From Pseudomonadota bacterium (GTDB lineage Bacteria; Pseudomonadota; Alphaproteobacteria; Sphingomonadales; Sphingomonadaceae): DNA of 64,000 nucleotides. Each line of letters begins with the position of its first letter. Positions within the stretch are counted from its first letter, which is position 1. The position numbers were made by a program, and so were the translations under genes. Where the stretch lies: NCBI GenBank assembly GCA_023389105.1, contig JAEWEY010000005.1, forward strand, positions 220,850-284,849, written 5' to 3'. Under the pieces are notes generated by a model that saw nothing but the letters and a program-made list of their open reading frames with translations, had not been told where the DNA came from and did not search any database. Shown here one piece after another: positions 61,606 to 64,000 of this stretch.

Positions 61606-63687
61606 ATGACCGACGTTCGCGACGCGCCGACCACTAGCCCGATTTCGACCCGCAAGCACGGCGACGTGCTGATCGTCCTGTCCAATAACCCGCCGGTCAA
61701 CGCGCTGGGCCTGGCAGTCCGGCAGGGGCTTGTCGCGGCAATCGAGGAGGCCGAGCGCGACGACAGCGTCAAGGCGGTCGTCATCACGTGCGAGGGTCAG
61801 ACCTTCTTCGCCGGCGCGGACGTTTCGGAATTCGGCACGCCCAAAGCGTTCGAGCAGCCGCTGCCGACGGTCGTCGACATCATCGAGAATTGCAGCAAGC
61901 CCGTCGTGGCGGCGATCCATGGTACGGCGCTTGGCGGCGGGCTCGAGGTCGCGCTGGCCAGCCATTACAGGGTTGCGCTCCCGACCGCGAAATTGGGAAC
62001 GCCTGAAGTGAAGCTCGGGCTGCTGCCCGGTGCGGGTGGAACGCAGCGGCTGCCGCGCGTGGCAGGTGTGCGGAAAGCGCTGGAAATGTGCGCCACCGGC
62101 AATCCGATCGGCGCCAAGGACGGGTTCGATTGCGGCTTGATCGACCGCTTGGTCGAGGGTGACCTGCTTCCGCATGCGGTGGCCTATGCCGAGGAGGTGC
62201 GCGATGTGCGGCCGCTGCCCAAGAGTAGTGAGCGGCAGGATCGGCTCAACGATTGCACACCCGAAGTCTTCGAGACCTTCGTCAAGGAGAACGGACGCAA
62301 GTTCAGCGGCTTCGAAGCGCCGCTGAAGAATGTCGAGGCGGTCAAGGCCGCCTGCGAGAAGCCCTATGCCGAGGGCGTCATCGAAGAGCGCAAGCTGTTC
62401 ATGGAGCTGATGAGCGGCACGCAGGCCAAGGCGCAGCAATATTTCTTCTTCGCCGAGCGCAAGGCGAATAAGATCGAGGGCCTCGCCGACGACGTGCGGC
62501 CGCGCGACATCAAGAAGGTCGGGGTGATCGGCGCCGGGACGATGGGCGGCGGCATCTCGATGAACTTCCTCAGCGCCGGCATCCCGGTGACGATCGTCGA
62601 AATGAACCAGGAAGCGCTCGACCGCGGCGCGGGCATCATGCGCAAGAACTATGAGGCGACCGCGTCCAAGGGGCGGATGACGGCGCAGCAGGTCGAGCAG
62701 GCGATGGGCTATCTGCAGCCGACGCTCGACTTTGCCGCGCTGGCCGACTGCGACCTCATCATCGAGGCCGTCTACGAGAACATGGACGTAAAGAAGGAAA
62801 TTTTCGGGCGGCTCGACAAAATCGCCAAGCCGGGCGCGATCCTGGCGTCCAACACCTCCTATCTCGACATCAACGAAATTGCGGCGAGCATCTCGCGGCC
62901 GGGCGACGTGGTCGGAATGCACTTCTTCTCGCCCGCCAACGTCATGAAGCTGCTGGAGGTGGTGCGCGGGGACAAGACGTCGCCCGACGTGCTGCTGACC
63001 GCCATGCAGCTCGGCAAGCGCATCAAGAAGGTGCCGGTGGTCGCTGGCGTGTGCCACGGGTTCATCGGCAATCGCATGCTGATGCCGCGGCAGATCGAAG
63101 CGACCAAGCTGCTGCTCGAGGGCGCGAGCCCTGAGCAAGTCGACCGTGTGCATGTCGAGTTCGGCATGCCGATGGGGCCGTTCCAAATGGCCGACCTTGC
63201 CGGCGTCGACATCGGCTGGCACCGCGACCCGAACCGGATCGAGAACGTGCGCGACGCATTGTGCGCCATTGATCGCTGGGGCCAGAAGAAGGGCGCCGGC
63301 TTCTACGATTATGACGAGAAGCGGCGGCCCACGCCGTCGCCCGTCGTGCAGCAAATCATTGAGGATTTCGCCAAGAAGCAGGGCGTCGAGCAGCGCGAGA
63401 TCACCGACCAGGAGATCGTCGAGCGGACGCTGTACACGATGGTCAACGAGGGCGCGAAGATCCTGGAAGAAGGCATCGCCCAGCGCGCGTCGGACATCGA
63501 TGTGGTGTGGGTCTATGGCTACGGCTGGCCGGTCTATCGCGGCGGGCCGATGTTCTGGGCGGATACGGAAGGGCTGCAGACCATCGTCGACGGCCTGAAG
63601 CGGCAGGAAGAGCGGATGAAGCCGGACTTCAGCTTCTCGCAGCTACTGCTCGACAAGGCCGCGAAGGGCGAGAAGTTCGGCAAGTAG
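61606..63687 (+). CDS. fadJ: Bifunctional enoyl-CoA hydratase/3-hydroxyacyl-CoA dehydrogenase (FadJ-like)
   Basis: A 693-residue beta-oxidation enzyme. The N-terminal crotonase domain has the oxyanion segment [11 protein letters not shown] and catalytic glutamates in [13 protein letters not shown] and [20 protein letters not shown]. The NAD domain starts [20 protein letters not shown], and the active-site region is [13 protein letters not shown] plus [16 protein letters not shown]. The C-terminal 3HCDH repeats follow. No thiolase is next to it. ATG 61606 has AGGAG upstream; an earlier start at 61537 is unlikely. It may supply the second and third steps for acyl chains opened by the dehydrogenase pair at 56-58 kb. 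Confidence 0.93.
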   Translation: MTDVRDAPTTSPISTRKHGDVLIVLSNNPPVNALGLAVRQGLVAAIEEAERDDSVKAVVITCEGQTFFAGADVSEFGTPKAFEQPLPTVVDIIENCSKPVVAAIHGTALGGGLEVALASHYRVALPTAKLGTPEVKLGLLPGAGGTQRLPRVAGVRKALEMCATGNPIGAKDGFDCGLIDRLVEGDLLPHAVAYAEEVRDVRPLPKSSERQDRLNDCTPEVFETFVKENGRKFSGFEAPLKNVEAVKAACEKPYAEGVIEERKLFMELMSGTQAKAQQYFFFAERKANKIEGLADDVRPRDIKKVGVIGAGTMGGGISMNFLSAGIPVTIVEMNQEALDRGAGIMRKNYEATASKGRMTAQQVEQAMGYLQPTLDFAALADCDLIIEAVYENMDVKKEIFGRLDKIAKPGAILASNTSYLDINEIAASISRPGDVVGMHFFSPANVMKLLEVVRGDKTSPDVLLTAMQLGKRIKKVPVVAGVCHGFIGNRMLMPRQIEATKLLLEGASPEQVDRVHVEFGMPMGPFQMADLAGVDIGWHRDPNRIENVRDALCAIDRWGQKKGAGFYDYDEKRRPTPSPVVQQIIEDFAKKQGVEQREITDQEIVERTLYTMVNEGAKILEEGIAQRASDIDVVWVYGYGWPVYRGGPMFWADTEGLQTIVDGLKRQEERMKPDFSFSQLLLDKAAKGEKFGK

Positions 63688-63695
63688 CGAGGCGC

Positions 63696-63719
63696 CGGGT
63701 GGACAGTTTAGTTCACCCG
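63696..63719 (+). other. Hairpin after fadJ
   Basis: CGGGTGGAC (63696-63704) and GTTCACCCG (63711-63719) pair with one G-T wobble around AGTTTA. It lies eight bases after the fadJ stop without a T-tract, so it may be a weak terminator or an mRNA-stabilising end. Confidence 0.4.
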
Positions 63720-63734
63720 TCTCACAACGGCTGA

Positions 63735-64000
63735 ATGTACGCGTCCGACGGTCCGCGTGACCGCGCCTTTCTTACCGAGACAAAGCTTGCCATCCGCAAC
63801 GCGCCGTTCGTGGACGGCGGATGGCTGCGTGCTATTGACATGGTCGCGCGCGCGACGCGGAGCCGCGGGGCGAACCTCGTGTGCCTGGGCGGCGCCGTCC
63901 CCTCGCTGAACATGATCGCCGGCTTCGACCAGGCCGAGGTCGATCGCTACTTTTCGGATCCGGCGATGTGGGGACCATCGAACTGGAGGGTCGGCGTCAC
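63735..64000 (+). CDS. Unknown protein, N-terminal part (runs off the window)
   Basis: About 88 residues are visible, open to the window end. It starts MYASDGPRDRAFLTETKLAI with a TGA immediately upstream, so ATG 63735 is the first start. The following GGWLRAIDMVARATRSRGAN then LVCLGGAVPSLNM loosely resembles the N-terminal sensor part of LuxR-type regulators common in sphingomonads, but the DNA-binding end is outside the window. The call rests on the open frame and coding-like composition. Confidence 0.5.
   Translation, partial: MYASDGPRDRAFLTETKLAIRNAPFVDGGWLRAIDMVARATRSRGANLVCLGGAVPSLNMIAGFDQAEVDRYFSDPAMWGPSNWRVGV

Noticed and set aside
61576..63354. Minus-strand open frame of 592 residues across fadJ
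   Set aside because: Antisense to a clear beta-oxidation enzyme; composition is typical of a shadow frame.

Overview
The window is a gene-dense, GC-rich stretch of an alphaproteobacterial chromosome, most likely from a sphingomonad (order Sphingomonadales). The support for this is: the cell-cycle regulator CtrA with GANTC sites upstream; a palindromic intergenic repeat (core CTTCGACAAGCTCAG) that I recall as common in sphingomonads; methionine synthase split into two genes; ribosomal proteins with long low-complexity extensions; and an RpoH-like promoter plus CIRCE in front of groESL. I see no insertion sequence, prophage, integrase or CRISPR array. Almost every base is coding and no gene-free gap exceeds 300 bases.

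Layout. 1-2.4 kb: end of the 2-oxoglutarate dehydrogenase operon (E2, E3). 2.4-7.9 kb: DUF4336 protein, M28 peptidase, SppA, MATE exporter. 7.9-10.6 kb: groES-groEL, then two small lipoproteins on the other strand. 10.6-16.2 kb: a methionine-cycle operon made of an ArsR-methyltransferase fusion regulator, metF and a two-gene metH, behind a perfect 20-bp palindrome. 16.2-22.1 kb: DsbD-like reductase, amidohydrolase, threonine ammonia-lyase, Bpt N-end-rule transferase. 22.1-25 kb: ctrA, an RNA pseudouridine synthase, ArfB, free-methionine sulfoxide reductase, a universal stress protein. 25-29.9 kb: pyruvate dehydrogenase E2 and E3 with a tiny membrane protein and a hotdog thioesterase between them, then a polytopic membrane protein without a normal start codon. 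29.9-33.4 kb: CDF transporter, DUF3140, cupin, and a class IV aminotransferase overlapping a sulfotransferase-like gene.

33.4-51.3 kb is the translation block: str (rpsL-rpsG-fusA-tuf), then S10 and spc from rpsJ to rplO, secY and adk. It is interrupted by a strong terminator and an unknown membrane-protein gene between tuf and rpsJ, by a highly structured gap between rpsJ and rplC, and by a terminator-like hairpin between rplO and secY. It stops after adk, so rpsM-rpsK-rpoA-rplQ are not here. 51.3-64 kb: folA, an FAD-linked oxidase, tRNA-Arg(UCU), a queuosine-precursor transporter, purSQ, a pair of acyl-CoA dehydrogenases, two flavin oxidoreductases, an HWE-type histidine kinase, a FadJ-like beta-oxidation enzyme and the start of one more gene.

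Most functions are housekeeping: protein synthesis and folding, the two 2-oxoacid dehydrogenase complexes, the methyl cycle, and fatty-acid oxidation. The items most worth a second look are the aminotransferase plus sulfotransferase-like pair, which matches the two halves of a fused plant protein; the natural Arg88 of S12, a known streptomycin-resistance residue in other bacteria; the palindrome in front of the ArsR-methyltransferase/met operon; the structured rpsJ-rplC gap; and the RGG-rich N-terminus of S5.
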